Shown piece after piece: positions 1 to 8,309 of a stretch of DNA of 38,475 nucleotides. Made by a program: the position numbers and the translations under genes. How positions within the stretch are numbered: position 1 is the first letter of the stretch; every line of letters starts with the position of its first letter. This DNA comes from Ignavibacteriales bacterium (lineage in GTDB: Bacteria; Bacteroidota; Ignavibacteria; UBA10030): contig JACPUH010000077.1 of the NCBI GenBank assembly GCA_016192345.1, positions 1-38,475 of the forward strand. Reading direction: 5' to 3'. The notes below the pieces were generated by a model. The model saw only the letters and a program-made list of their open reading frames with translations. It was not told where the DNA came from and searched no databases.

Positions 1-54
1 CCGCAAAGGGGACAAAGAAAAAAAGATTTTGTGTTCTCTGTGTCCTTTTGTGGC
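1..54. repeat. MITE-like intergenic repeat, copy 1 (left edge may be cut)
   Basis: The left part (CCGCAAAGGGGACAAAG) and the reverse complement of the right part (TTGCCACAAAAGGACACAG) follow the same word pattern, a GCCAC-type end followed by repeated AAGNCAC words. The segment is therefore an imperfect inverted repeat. Two further members of the same family lie at 36955-37051 and 37196-37355. Nothing in it looks coding. Confidence 0.5.
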
Positions 55-119
55 AAGAAAAAATGGATTAAAGTTTTCAAGACTACCACTTATCACTTTA
101 AAATGGACAATAATAGCAA

Positions 120-512
120 ATGAAGAAGATGCTGATGCCATTGCTGCTCATTGCGACGGTTTCACTTTTCGGTTGTCTCCGGGATTTGGGAACCGGCTTC
201 AACTTCCGCGTCTCGCAGCTTGCCACCCATGCGATCAAGTCGGTAAGCGTGTCAGGCAGGACGGTTACGTTTTCACTCGGCTGTGCAGTCCCGGAAGCGG
301 GATGTTGGAAGTACCTTCGCGCCGACCACTCCGCCGGAAGTGGTTCCTATCTTGTGACCGTTCATGGTCAACGCACCACGAACGATCCGTGCCTTCAGGT
401 CATAGGCTCGATCCCTGTGACAACATCCATAACCGTGCCGGGTCCGGGGACATACGAGTTCAGTTTCTGGCAATACGATACCACGATCGACACCACGATG
501 ACGATTCACTAG
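120..512 (+). CDS. Small secreted lipoprotein of unknown function
   Basis: This 130-residue protein starts with a short Lys-Lys N-region and a hydrophobic stretch ending in the lipobox-like LFGC, so Cys19 should be the lipidated residue. The mature part is rich in Thr, Ser and Val with no motif I recognise, and contains three Cys after the lipobox (in LGCAV, AGCW and DPCL). No strong Shine-Dalgarno precedes the ATG. The gene ends 15 bases before an outer-membrane barrel gene in the same direction, so the two may be co-expressed and the products may act together at the outer membrane. The function is unknown. An alternative frame over the same bases lacks a signal peptide and is less convincing. 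Confidence 0.6.
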   Translation: MKKMLMPLLLIATVSLFGCLRDLGTGFNFRVSQLATHAIKSVSVSGRTVTFSLGCAVPEAGCWKYLRADHSAGSGSYLVTVHGQRTTNDPCLQVIGSIPVTTSITVPGPGTYEFSFWQYDTTIDTTMTIH

Positions 513-527
513 CGAGGAGATCTCACA

Positions 528-2360
528 ATGCGTTTCATCAAACTGCTGCTTCCATTCTGCTTCCTCCTGACACTCGACCCGATGAGCCTCCAGGCTCAGT
601 ATTACGGCGAGCGCGTTCTGGAAAAGTCGTTCGAACAGACCGAGTTCTTTTTTACACCGACTTCCCTTACGCCGTACGGCATCGGGGGATTCCGCTCAGT
701 TTCTCCTTCGATTTTCCAGGACCCGCTCTCCCGGCTGGCCGTCAATCCGGCTTTCTTTTCCATAGACACGCTGAAGGATCATTACGCGTATATTGACTTC
801 CGCAGTGTGAGCGAGATCCGCAGCATGGCGAATCCGTACTACTACCCGATGACTTCCTACAGGGTATCCATGGACATCGCCATTGCCCCCTATCCAAGGT
901 ATTATTACGACACGCGAAAGGAACTTCAGCCGATCTTCTCCGGAGCCTATCTTACCCGGCCTCTTTCATCACTGCTTCCTCATTTATATGCAGGCGTGAC
1001 ATATCAGGCATTGTTTCAGGATGACAAGTACTATGCGATCCCGCAGGATATTTATCGCTCCGTGATGGGGTATGATTTTTCCGGCGCCCGGGCGACTGCG
1101 GAAGACCTCCCCACGGTCGACCGCTACAAGGGAACGGACGATATCCATCACCTGGCCCACATGCTCAACTTCTTCGCTGCCTACGAACTTGCCGGGAATG
1201 TGAAGTTCGGCGCGAAGTTGGGACGCACTTCCTTCAACCGCGAGGGTTCGTTCGGCTCCCAGAATCTCTGGGATGGATACTATAATCCGAACTATACGTC
1301 GAACTGGGGAAATACCGAATCGCGTGATCAGCAGTATCGTGACTGGGATCTTTCAGCCGGCATCCAGTACCGGTTTGGAGAGGGGAATGAAGCGGGACTC
1401 GTGCTCGGCCACCTCTGGGGAAATGCGGTTCAGGGAGTGATCAAAACCGACACCTCCTTCTACGGCAATGGGACTCCAGGCGCCGGCACAAACTGGAGTT
1501 ACTACATGCGATCGGGCTTCACCGATCAGTCGTGGAATCACGACGGCGGCACGACGTACGGAGGTCTCCAACTCAACAGGGTAATCTCCCCCACCGTGGC
1601 GATGAATCTTTCATACGGGTTCCATTCGCAGAACGTGGATATCGGGCTGTTCTCCTCGATCTCGGACACTTCCTTTAACAGCTACTATTACCGGTACAAC
1701 GACACGACGTCGTATCAATCCGAAGGATTCTCCCGGCTCGTGGACGCGAGGCAGGGCAAGGGTTCAAAAATCGCGAACGCGCATCGCTTTGCCGCCTCCG
1801 TGAACTGGCGCCCGGATGACGCCATGAGCCTTACGGTCGGTCTCCAGTTGGAGCTCCAGAGCAGCAAGACCAAGACCGACGAGGGGGTCTCCTCCCGAAG
1901 GCAATCGCAGTACACCAGCACCTATTCCCAAGGGACCTATGACTGGTTCGATCGAACGGTTGAGGAAAAGCATCTCCTTTGGACGTTTACAACGGAGGTA
2001 ACAACATTACGGATACCGGTGGTGATACAGTGGCGGGCAACGGAGTGGCTGGATGCGATGATCGGCGTCAGCAGGAGCATGGCGAGTTGGGACATCAAGG
2101 ACGTCACGCTGGCTGTCATCAACCTGAGGGACCGGCAGAGCTCGAACGGGAATGAGTTCAAGGAGAACTTTGGCGAACGGTACACGATGCCGCGGGAGCG
2201 GGTCAGTGAGGTGAGTACTGCCGCGCTGTTCGGAGTGACGGCACGGCCCTCCGACCTCTTCAACATCCGGCTCCTTGTAACGCCGAACATCGTGGACGAT
2301 TACGAGGGGAGCCACATTCAGGACCTGCGGTGGTGGCTTTCGTTTCAGTTGACGCCGTGA
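528..2360 (+). CDS. Outer-membrane beta-barrel protein, family not recognised
   Basis: The 610-residue product begins with a signal peptide (hydrophobic LLLPFCFLLTL, likely cleavage near LQAQ). The body is dense in aromatic, Gly and Asn residues with alternating strand patterns (YRFGEGNEAGLVLGHLWG, MNLSYGFHSQNVDIG), typical of outer-membrane barrels. The last strand reads WWLSFQLTP. An AGGAG ribosome site lies a few bases before the ATG and fixes the start. There is no TonB plug and no T9SS tail. It follows the small lipoprotein gene by 15 bases. A porin-like or structural role at the outer membrane is inferred; the substrate is unknown. Confidence 0.75.
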   Translation: MRFIKLLLPFCFLLTLDPMSLQAQYYGERVLEKSFEQTEFFFTPTSLTPYGIGGFRSVSPSIFQDPLSRLAVNPAFFSIDTLKDHYAYIDFRSVSEIRSMANPYYYPMTSYRVSMDIAIAPYPRYYYDTRKELQPIFSGAYLTRPLSSLLPHLYAGVTYQALFQDDKYYAIPQDIYRSVMGYDFSGARATAEDLPTVDRYKGTDDIHHLAHMLNFFAAYELAGNVKFGAKLGRTSFNREGSFGSQNLWDGYYNPNYTSNWGNTESRDQQYRDWDLSAGIQYRFGEGNEAGLVLGHLWGNAVQGVIKTDTSFYGNGTPGAGTNWSYYMRSGFTDQSWNHDGGTTYGGLQLNRVISPTVAMNLSYGFHSQNVDIGLFSSISDTSFNSYYYRYNDTTSYQSEGFSRLVDARQGKGSKIANAHRFAASVNWRPDDAMSLTVGLQLELQSSKTKTDEGVSSRRQSQYTSTYSQGTYDWFDRTVEEKHLLWTFTTEVTTLRIPVVIQWRATEWLDAMIGVSRSMASWDIKDVTLAVINLRDRQSSNGNEFKENFGERYTMPRERVSEVSTAALFGVTARPSDLFNIRLLVTPNIVDDYEGSHIQDLRWWLSFQLTP

Positions 2361-2410
2361 GGGGGGAACAACGTCAGTAGCGGGGTCCCAGCTTATTACT
2401 AAAGACTGTA

Positions 2411-2493
2411 ACTGTGGGGCTGAAGCCCCTGTTGGTTTTGTTTTGTTAAGACCCCGACCTACCCCGAAGGGGTGGCTTCGCCAAAGGTTGGGG
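2411..2493. repeat. Structured intergenic element: terminator-like hairpin plus three-way junction
   Basis: Between two convergent genes lie a GGGGC-TGAA-GCCCC hairpin (2416-2429) followed by a T-rich run on the plus strand (2431-2447), and then a clean nested fold. In that fold an outer 9-bp stem (2452-2460 with 2485-2493, one G-T pair) encloses two small hairpins, ACCCC-GAA-GGGGT at 2461-2473 and GGC-TTC-GCC at 2474-2482. The first hairpin can terminate the upstream barrel gene. The second part looks like a REP-type element or a two-sided terminator. Confidence 0.55.
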
Positions 2494-2538
2494 TTATGAC
2501 CGCGCATATTTGCTATAGGGCCTTAACCTACTTTGCTG

Positions 2539-3528
2539 TCACCCTTCTCCTTCCAGTCTCTCCAACACACTTCGCATATCGTCCGGCAACTCCGAATCGA
2601 ACTTCACCTCTTTCTTTGTGGTTGGATGCACAAACCCGATCGTCTTCGCATGCAAAGCCTGGCGTGAGATGAGTTTCAACAGGTTCGCTGCCCGTTGGGC
2701 TTTTTTTCCCTCCAATCCTCCCCACGTGTTGCTACGCCCCGCATACGTCGGGTCGCCGAACACCGGGTGACCGATGTGCGCGAGGTGAACGCGGATCTGG
2801 TGCGTCCGGCCAGTCCTGAGCTTGAGCCGCAGCAGCGAAAGAAATTCGAACTCTTTCAGTACTTCGTACTCCGTCACGGCATGCTTGCCGTCAACGGTCA
2901 CCGTGACTTTCTTACGGTCCCTCTTGCTCCTTCCCAAGCTTGCCTCGATCGTCCCCTTCCGCTCCTTGAACTTCCCCCACACAATCGCCCAGTATTCCCG
3001 ATCGATCGTCCTTTTTGAGAACTGTTTTGCGATGAGTTGGTATGCAACATCGTTCTTCGCCACCACCATCAGACCGGTCGTCTCCTTGTCGAGACGGTGG
3101 ACGATGCCGGGGCGCAGCGGTGTGTTGACATTGGAGAGCGCGTTGCAGTAATGAAGCAGCGCGTTGACGAGCGTGCCAGTGTAATTGCCGTACGCCGGGT
3201 GCGTCACCATACCTGCGGGTTTGTTGACGATGAGGAACTGGTCGTCTTCGTAGACGATTTCGAGCGGGATGTTCTCCGGGATGGCTTCGGTCCGGGGAGG
3301 ACGGGAAAGAGTGATGTCAAGGACTTCGCCCGGCGCGACAGCGTGACTTGGTTTCACGCGGCGGCCGTTGACGAGCACCAGACCCGCTTCGATCGCTTGT
3401 TGGACCTTGTTGCGGGTGGCGTTCTCGACCTGATGGGTCAGGTAGACGTCGAGGCGTTCCTTGGACTGCTTGGGCGGGACAACGATGCGGAGCTTTTCTC
3501 GCTCATCCGTTTCTCCGTCGTGGGGCAT
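2539..3528 (-). CDS. rluD: RluD-family 23S rRNA pseudouridine synthase
   Basis: This 329-residue cytoplasmic enzyme converts uridines of large-subunit rRNA to pseudouridine. An S4 RNA-binding domain covers about residues 24-75 (RLDVYLTHQV, GLVLVNGRRVKPS). The catalytic domain carries the RluA/RluD signature HRLDKETTGL with the catalytic Asp at about 147. VNKPAGMVTHP and the RTHQIRVHLAHIGHPVFGDPTY block are further family marks. The length is normal. The start codon lies 3 bases after the lspA stop, so it is the last gene of the minus-strand cluster. Which uridines it modifies cannot be read from sequence; RluD (helix 69) is the closest match by domain order. Confidence 0.93.
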   Translation of the reverse strand: MPHDGETDEREKLRIVVPPKQSKERLDVYLTHQVENATRNKVQQAIEAGLVLVNGRRVKPSHAVAPGEVLDITLSRPPRTEAIPENIPLEIVYEDDQFLIVNKPAGMVTHPAYGNYTGTLVNALLHYCNALSNVNTPLRPGIVHRLDKETTGLMVVAKNDVAYQLIAKQFSKRTIDREYWAIVWGKFKERKGTIEASLGRSKRDRKKVTVTVDGKHAVTEYEVLKEFEFLSLLRLKLRTGRTHQIRVHLAHIGHPVFGDPTYAGRSNTWGGLEGKKAQRAANLLKLISRQALHAKTIGFVHPTTKKEVKFDSELPDDMRSVLERLEGEG

Positions 3529-3531
3529 TGC

Positions 3532-4185
3532 TCAGGAAGATTGGGAGGGGGTTGAGGGTCCGGCACCGATGTCCTCCGGCCCGGACTTCATTCCATCGGA
3601 CCCCGGGGACGGCGCACCCCCTGCAGCGAGGGAGAGTTCAGGCTGGCCTGCTTCAGTAAAGCGGCGGTGGAAGACGAGCAGCAGAATGACTCCAATGGAC
3701 ACGGACGCGTCTGCAACATTAAACACCGGCCAGCGCGTTAAATGGTACCCAAGGATCTCCACGTTAAAAAAATCGACATCGATAAAGTCGACCACCTTTC
3801 CGTAGAACAGGGCTCCCTCTCCGAAGATCAATCCGAAGAAGACACGGTCGATCAGGTTCCCGATTGCCCCTCCCAGGATAAGAGCGAGCGAGAGGCGGAT
3901 CACGAACGCCTCTTCACGGATCTTGTACAGGTAGTAGAAAATTCCACCGGTGGCGACGATCGAAAACAGGGTGAGGAACAACTTCCCCCCCACATCGATG
4001 CCAAACGCCATACCGGGATTTTCGATGAAGGTCAGGCGAAGAAGATCGCCGAGGATCGGATAGCTTGCCCCCAGCGGCATGCCGGCGTGGTACATACCAA
4101 GAGAGGGGATATCGAACCCTTTGACCAGGAACTTGGCGATGTGGTCCACCACCACCACGAGCCCCGTAACATACAATACCCGCAT
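3532..4185 (-). CDS. lspA: Lipoprotein signal peptidase LspA
   Basis: LspA is the inner-membrane aspartyl peptidase that cleaves prolipoproteins before the lipidated Cys. Four hydrophobic segments are visible. The family blocks are VVVDHIAK with Asp14, FIENPGMAFGI (53-63), GGAIGNLIDR with catalytic Asp113, VVDFIDV, and FNVADASVSIG with catalytic Asp159. A GGGGGAAATA stretch precedes the ATG. At 217 residues the protein is longer than usual (about 160). The extra comes partly from a Ser/Gly/Pro-rich tail of about 40 residues after the last membrane segment, which has no recognised domain. It sits between the dksA-like gene and rluD, a common arrangement. It would mature the lipoproteins encoded at 120 and 22070. 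Confidence 0.95.
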   Translation of the reverse strand: MRVLYVTGLVVVVDHIAKFLVKGFDIPSLGMYHAGMPLGASYPILGDLLRLTFIENPGMAFGIDVGGKLFLTLFSIVATGGIFYYLYKIREEAFVIRLSLALILGGAIGNLIDRVFFGLIFGEGALFYGKVVDFIDVDFFNVEILGYHLTRWPVFNVADASVSIGVILLLVFHRRFTEAGQPELSLAAGGAPSPGSDGMKSGPEDIGAGPSTPSQSS

Positions 4186-4233
4186 TATTTCCCCCGCTGT
4201 ACAATTGTTGACATTCGGTCACTATTGAAGAAC

Positions 4234-4384
4234 AGAAGTCGGAGGTCAGACGTCAGAGGTCGGCGACCTTCAACCTTTCAACCGCCGGAGGCCTGCAACA
4301 AACGATCGCGTAAGCGATCCTCAATTCGGACGATGACACCGTCGGTTAAGCTGCAACATTTCAACCTTCAACCTTTCAACAACG
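4234..4384. repeat. Cluster of degenerate short repeats in the dksA-lspA spacer
   Basis: The 200-base spacer holds at least three kinds of low-complexity repeat: an AGAAGTCGGAGGTCAGACG-type run (4234-4263), CCTTCAACCTTTCAACC (4267-4283), and a second CAACATTTCAACCTTCAACC-type copy (4353-4384). Between them is a GATCGC-GTAA-GCGATC hairpin (4304-4319). No gene is visible. Confidence 0.6.
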
Positions 4385-4385
4385 C

Positions 4386-4883
4386 TCACTTTCCCCGCTT
4401 CAGCTTGCAGTTGATACAGAGCTGGGCATGCGGCACCGCCTCCAGCCGTTCCTTGTCAATCAATGTTCCGCAATCAAGACAGAACCCGTATTCCCCCTTC
4501 TCCAGTCTCTTCAACGCGTCGTCGAGATAATTCAGGAATTTTCCCTCACGCGACGCAAAGAGAAAGGTCTTCTCCCGTTCCATCGTGTCGGTCCCCTGTT
4601 CCATATGGAGTGAATACGTCGAGTTCTCGGTGGCATACTCTCCCGTTGTCACATCCATCATGCTGGCTTTCAGCGTCTCCAGTTCCTCCAGGATTTCCTT
4701 CCGCTTCTCGAGGATGATCTTTTTGAAGTAGGTAAGTTCGGTCTTGTTGTAACCCTTGCGCGCGACGGGGGGCTTCACGGGCGCCGGCTTGGCTTTCATC
4801 GCCATAGATTTTGCCGCCGGGGATGCCTTTGCCCTGATGGTTTTTGCTGAACTCGTTGTTTTCTTCGCGATCTTCTTCGCCAT
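4386..4883 (-). CDS. DksA/TraR-family zinc-finger protein with basic N-terminal tail
   Basis: The C-terminal 110 residues match the DksA/TraR family. A helical region (ELTYFKKIILEKRKEILEELETL) is followed by a C4 zinc finger, YGFCLDCGTLIDKERLEAVP then AQLCINCK. Such proteins bind RNA polymerase through its secondary channel and alter promoter choice, classically with ppGpp. The first 50 residues are a Lys/Ala-rich tail, probably disordered. I place the start at 4883 because AGGAG lies 8 bases before that ATG. An in-frame ATG at 4919 adds 12 residues without a ribosome site. The gene lies between ileS and lspA. In Bacteroidota-like genomes several paralogues exist, so it need not be the main DksA. 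Confidence 0.85.
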   Translation of the reverse strand: MAKKIAKKTTSSAKTIRAKASPAAKSMAMKAKPAPVKPPVARKGYNKTELTYFKKIILEKRKEILEELETLKASMMDVTTGEYATENSTYSLHMEQGTDTMEREKTFLFASREGKFLNYLDDALKRLEKGEYGFCLDCGTLIDKERLEAVPHAQLCINCKLKRGK

Positions 4884-4948
4884 GGACACTTCTCCTGCAT
4901 GTGATGTACGCGCCTGCATGCGGCAGGCTGATTGGACGGCACAACTTG

Positions 4949-7900
4949 TTAGGAAATCTTCACTTTCTCAATAGCAATCGACACAAGTTCATCATTTATT
5001 TCCTCCTCGGCCAAAGGGACGTTCGAGGGGGGGGTGATGGAAAGCTCCACCGCCAGGGTCTCTTGTCTCACGTATCCGGACATCCGGCCAAGCGCTTTTG
5101 CCATCCGGTCGGACGATTGGATGTAGATCTTGATCCGGTCCATGACCTCCAAACCAGAATCTTTACGGATATTCTGAATCCGGCTGACAAATTCACGGGC
5201 CAATCCTTCATCGAGTAGTTCCTCCGTCAGTTCGGTGTCCAGGGCAACGGTTACCGACCCATCAGACTCCACCATCCATCCCTGGAGGTCTTCGTGGAGG
5301 ATCTCGATATCCTCCCGGGTAATCGCGTATTCGGCGCCGTTCACAGGGACGTTCAGACTGCCGTTCCTCTCGAGCTCCCCGATCTCCTTCCCCGTGAGCT
5401 CGCGGATCCTGGCCGCCACGGGCTGAACCCCTTTGCCGAATTTTTCCCCGAGGGAACGGAAATTCGGCTTCGCTTTCTTCTTCACGATCCCGGAATCGTC
5501 CGTGACGTATTCGATCTGCTTCACGTTGATCTCTTCCAGGATGACCTCCTCCATTCTCTTGATGGCTGCGCGGTCCCCTTCATTCGCGATCGGAAGGATG
5601 ATCTTCTTCAACGGTTGCCGGACCTTGAGGTTCGACTTCATCCGCATCGCCCTCACTAAACCGACAATTTTTATCGCGCGTTCCATCCGCAGCTCCAACT
5701 CCGCGTCGATGACCCCTTCCTCCACTATTGGGAATCCGGTAAGATGGACCGAGACCGCCCCTTCGCGGTTTGCGACGCCGTTCAGGTTCCGGTAAAGCTC
5801 GTCGGCCAGGAACGGGGCAAAGGGGGCCATGAGTTTCGCCACAGCAACAAGGCATTCATATAATGTCTGATAGGCTGCCGTTTTGTCGCGCCCCTGCTCG
5901 CTCTTCCAGAACCGGCGACGGTTCCGCCGAACATACCAGTTGGAAAGCTGGTCGATGGTGAAGTCGCTCACCGCACGCGCGGCGCGTGTCACGTCGTACG
6001 CATCCATCCACTGTGTGTAGTTTCCGACGAGCGAGTTCAACTCCGAAAGGATCCACCTGTCGATCTCCGCCCGCTCGGATACGGGGATGCGATCTTCTTT
6101 GTACTGAAACCCGTCGATATTGGCATAGAGGGCGAAGAACGCGTAGGTGTTGACCAGCGTGCTGAAAAACTTGCGTTGGACCTCGGCGACCCCCTCTTCA
6201 TCAAATAGCGTGGGGCGCCAGACGGGACTGTTCGCCACAAGGTACCACCGGGTCGCATCCGCGCCGTACTTTTTGATCAACATGAACGGATCGGCGCTGT
6301 TCCCCTTCGTCTTCGACATCTTTTGCCCCTGCTTGTCGAGGATCAGCTCGTTCACAAGCACGTTCTTATACGCAGGTTTGTCAAAAAGAAACGTACCGAT
6401 TGAGTGAAGTGTATAGAACCAACCGCGGGTTTGGTCGATCCCCTCGGAGATGTAATCGGCCGGATACGAGCGGTCGAAGATCTCCTTGTTCTCAAATGGG
6501 TAGTGCCATTGGGCGAAGGGCATCGCGCCCGAGTCAAACCAAACATCGATCAGTTCAGGTGTGCGCTTCTTCACACCACCGCAGGTACATTCCCAGGTAA
6601 TCTCATCGACGAACGGTTTGTGCAGGTCGAGGGGCTTTGAGTTAAGAGTTTCACGTTTAAAGTTTGAAGTCTCAGGTTTAGGGTTTAAAGTTTGATGGCC
6701 TGGATGTTCCTCATCTTCGGACTTGCGAAACTTCAGGCCTGAAGCTTTTTCAAGTTCCGCAATGCTTCCGATACACTCCTGCTTTCCACACTTTTCACAG
6801 ACCCAGATCGGCAGCGGGGTCCCCCAGAAACGGTCGCGGGACAGCGCCCAATCCTTGTTCTCCTCCAGCCAATTGCCAAAGCGTCCTGAGCCGACCTCTC
6901 CCGGGATCCAGTTGATGGTCTTGTTCAGGTCGATCATGCGCTGCGCATAGGCGGTAGTGCGGATATACCACGACTCCCGTGCATAATAGAGCAAGGGGGA
7001 CGAACAGCGCCAGCAATGGGGATAGCTGTGGAGGTACTGCTCTTTCTTATAGAGGAGGCCTCTCTGTTTGAGGTCGGCGATGATCTCCGGATCAGCATCC
7101 TTGACGAACTTCCCTGCGAAATCGGTTACCTCGGCGTTGAACTCCCCCGATTTGTTGACCGGGTGGATGGTGGGCAGCCCGTACTTCCTTCCCATCTGAT
7201 AATCGTCCTCGCCGTATGCCGGCGCCATGTGGACAATCCCCGAACCGTCCCCGGTCGTCACAAACTCTGCCCCGACAACATACCACCCCTTCTCCTTGAC
7301 CTGGTGGTAGGAGAAGAGCCGTCCGTACTCTTTTCCGAGCAGTGCGGAGCCTTTGCACTTCTCCAAAACCGTGTATTCCTCACCAAGCACGGAAAGGCGT
7401 GCTTCGGCGAGAATCAGGTTCTGCCCTTTATGATCGACCTTGACATAGTCGACATCCGGATGAACCGCCAACGCGACGTTTGAGATCAGGGTCCATGGCG
7501 TTGTCGTCCAGACCAGGAAGTAGGTGTTCTCCTCCCCCTTGACCTTTAACTTCACGTACACCGACGGATCCTTCACATCCTTATATCCGAGGGATACCTC
7601 GTGTGAGGAGAGAGGAGTTTCACAACGGGGACAGTACGGCTGGATCTTGTACCCTTTGTAGATCATCTCCTTGTCGAAGTACTGCTTCAGAGCCCACCAG
7701 ATCGACTCGATGTAGTTGTTCTCAAAAGTGATGTACGGATGGTCGAGGTCAACCCAGTACCCCATCGTGCGTGTCAGTTCCTCCCATTCCGTCTTGTATT
7801 TCCAAACCGACCTCCGGCACTCCTCGTTGAACTTCGCAACACCGTACTCGACGATATCATCCTTGTGCTTGAAGCCGAGCATTTTTTCCACTTCGATCTC

Positions 7901-8179
7901 AACCGGCAGGCCATGCGTATCCCAACCCGCTTTCCGGTGCACCTGGTAGCCCTGCATGGTTTTGTAGCGACAGATCAGGTCCTTAAGCATCCGGGCCATG
8001 ACATGGTGGATGCCGGGCTTGCCGTTGGCCGTGGGCGGACCCTCGTAGAACGTGAATGACGGAGCCCCCTCGCGCGCGGAAATGCTCTGCGCGAAAATTC
8101 CCTGGTCATCCCAGAACTTCAGGACTTCCGTCTCAAGTTCATGGTAATTGATCTTATCGGTGATTTGCTTAAAAGGCAT
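4949..8179 (-). CDS. ileS: Isoleucyl-tRNA synthetase, long form, with an in-frame repeat insert
   Basis: This cytosolic class I synthetase charges tRNA-Ile. The HIGH-type motif is GIHH (56-59, in PPTANGKPGIHH), and the second signature is KMSKT (620-624). The editing domain lies between them, with Cys pairs at CPRC and CWRC. WFDSGAMPFAQWHYPF is the conserved block before the second half of the Rossmann fold. The C-terminal half holds the anticodon-binding domain. At 1076 residues it resembles the long, eukaryote-like bacterial IleRS type. Residues about 495-516 (HQTLNPKPETSNFK and following) are encoded by an AAAGTTT-type repeat also found in the spacer just upstream, and I count them as an insertion. 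The frame stays open through it. The start at 8179 agrees with the family N-terminus. Confidence 0.95.
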   Translation of the reverse strand: MPFKQITDKINYHELETEVLKFWDDQGIFAQSISAREGAPSFTFYEGPPTANGKPGIHHVMARMLKDLICRYKTMQGYQVHRKAGWDTHGLPVEIEVEKMLGFKHKDDIVEYGVAKFNEECRRSVWKYKTEWEELTRTMGYWVDLDHPYITFENNYIESIWWALKQYFDKEMIYKGYKIQPYCPRCETPLSSHEVSLGYKDVKDPSVYVKLKVKGEENTYFLVWTTTPWTLISNVALAVHPDVDYVKVDHKGQNLILAEARLSVLGEEYTVLEKCKGSALLGKEYGRLFSYHQVKEKGWYVVGAEFVTTGDGSGIVHMAPAYGEDDYQMGRKYGLPTIHPVNKSGEFNAEVTDFAGKFVKDADPEIIADLKQRGLLYKKEQYLHSYPHCWRCSSPLLYYARESWYIRTTAYAQRMIDLNKTINWIPGEVGSGRFGNWLEENKDWALSRDRFWGTPLPIWVCEKCGKQECIGSIAELEKASGLKFRKSEDEEHPGHQTLNPKPETSNFKRETLNSKPLDLHKPFVDEITWECTCGGVKKRTPELIDVWFDSGAMPFAQWHYPFENKEIFDRSYPADYISEGIDQTRGWFYTLHSIGTFLFDKPAYKNVLVNELILDKQGQKMSKTKGNSADPFMLIKKYGADATRWYLVANSPVWRPTLFDEEGVAEVQRKFFSTLVNTYAFFALYANIDGFQYKEDRIPVSERAEIDRWILSELNSLVGNYTQWMDAYDVTRAARAVSDFTIDQLSNWYVRRNRRRFWKSEQGRDKTAAYQTLYECLVAVAKLMAPFAPFLADELYRNLNGVANREGAVSVHLTGFPIVEEGVIDAELELRMERAIKIVGLVRAMRMKSNLKVRQPLKKIILPIANEGDRAAIKRMEEVILEEINVKQIEYVTDDSGIVKKKAKPNFRSLGEKFGKGVQPVAARIRELTGKEIGELERNGSLNVPVNGAEYAITREDIEILHEDLQGWMVESDGSVTVALDTELTEELLDEGLAREFVSRIQNIRKDSGLEVMDRIKIYIQSSDRMAKALGRMSGYVRQETLAVELSITPPSNVPLAEEEINDELVSIAIEKVKIS
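6634..6697 (-). repeat. GTTTAAAGTTT-type repeat inside ileS, read in frame
   Basis: The plus strand here holds GTTTAAAGTTT twice, with CTCAGGTTTA between them. These are the words that make up the spacer at 8187-8230 (GTTTAAAGTTT, TTTCAGGT). Translated on the minus strand the stretch gives about 22 residues rich in Thr, Asn, Lys and Pro, placed between a Cys-pair region and DLHKPFVDEITW of IleS. It looks like an intergenic repeat that inserted without breaking the reading frame. Confidence 0.6.
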
Positions 8180-8182
8180 TGA

Positions 8183-8308
8183 AGAAGTTTAAAGTTTAAA
8201 GTTTCAGGTGTCAAGTTTAAGGTTCAAGTTGGCCGGTTATCGTTGGTTATCTGCATGGATCATCAACGAGAATTCCAACTTTGAACATTAAACTTTGAAC
8301 TTCGAACC
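8183..8308. repeat. Degenerate AAAGTTT repeats in the punA-ileS spacer
   Basis: AAGTTTAAAGTTTAAAGTTTC and AAGTTTAAGGTTCAAG are followed further on by the mirror-type words AACTTTGAACATTAAACTTTG. The ends of the spacer are thus roughly inverted copies around a unique centre. The word GTTATCTGCATG (8246-8257) recurs at 9186-9197 in the next spacer. No gene is present. Confidence 0.6.
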
Positions 8309-8309
8309 G

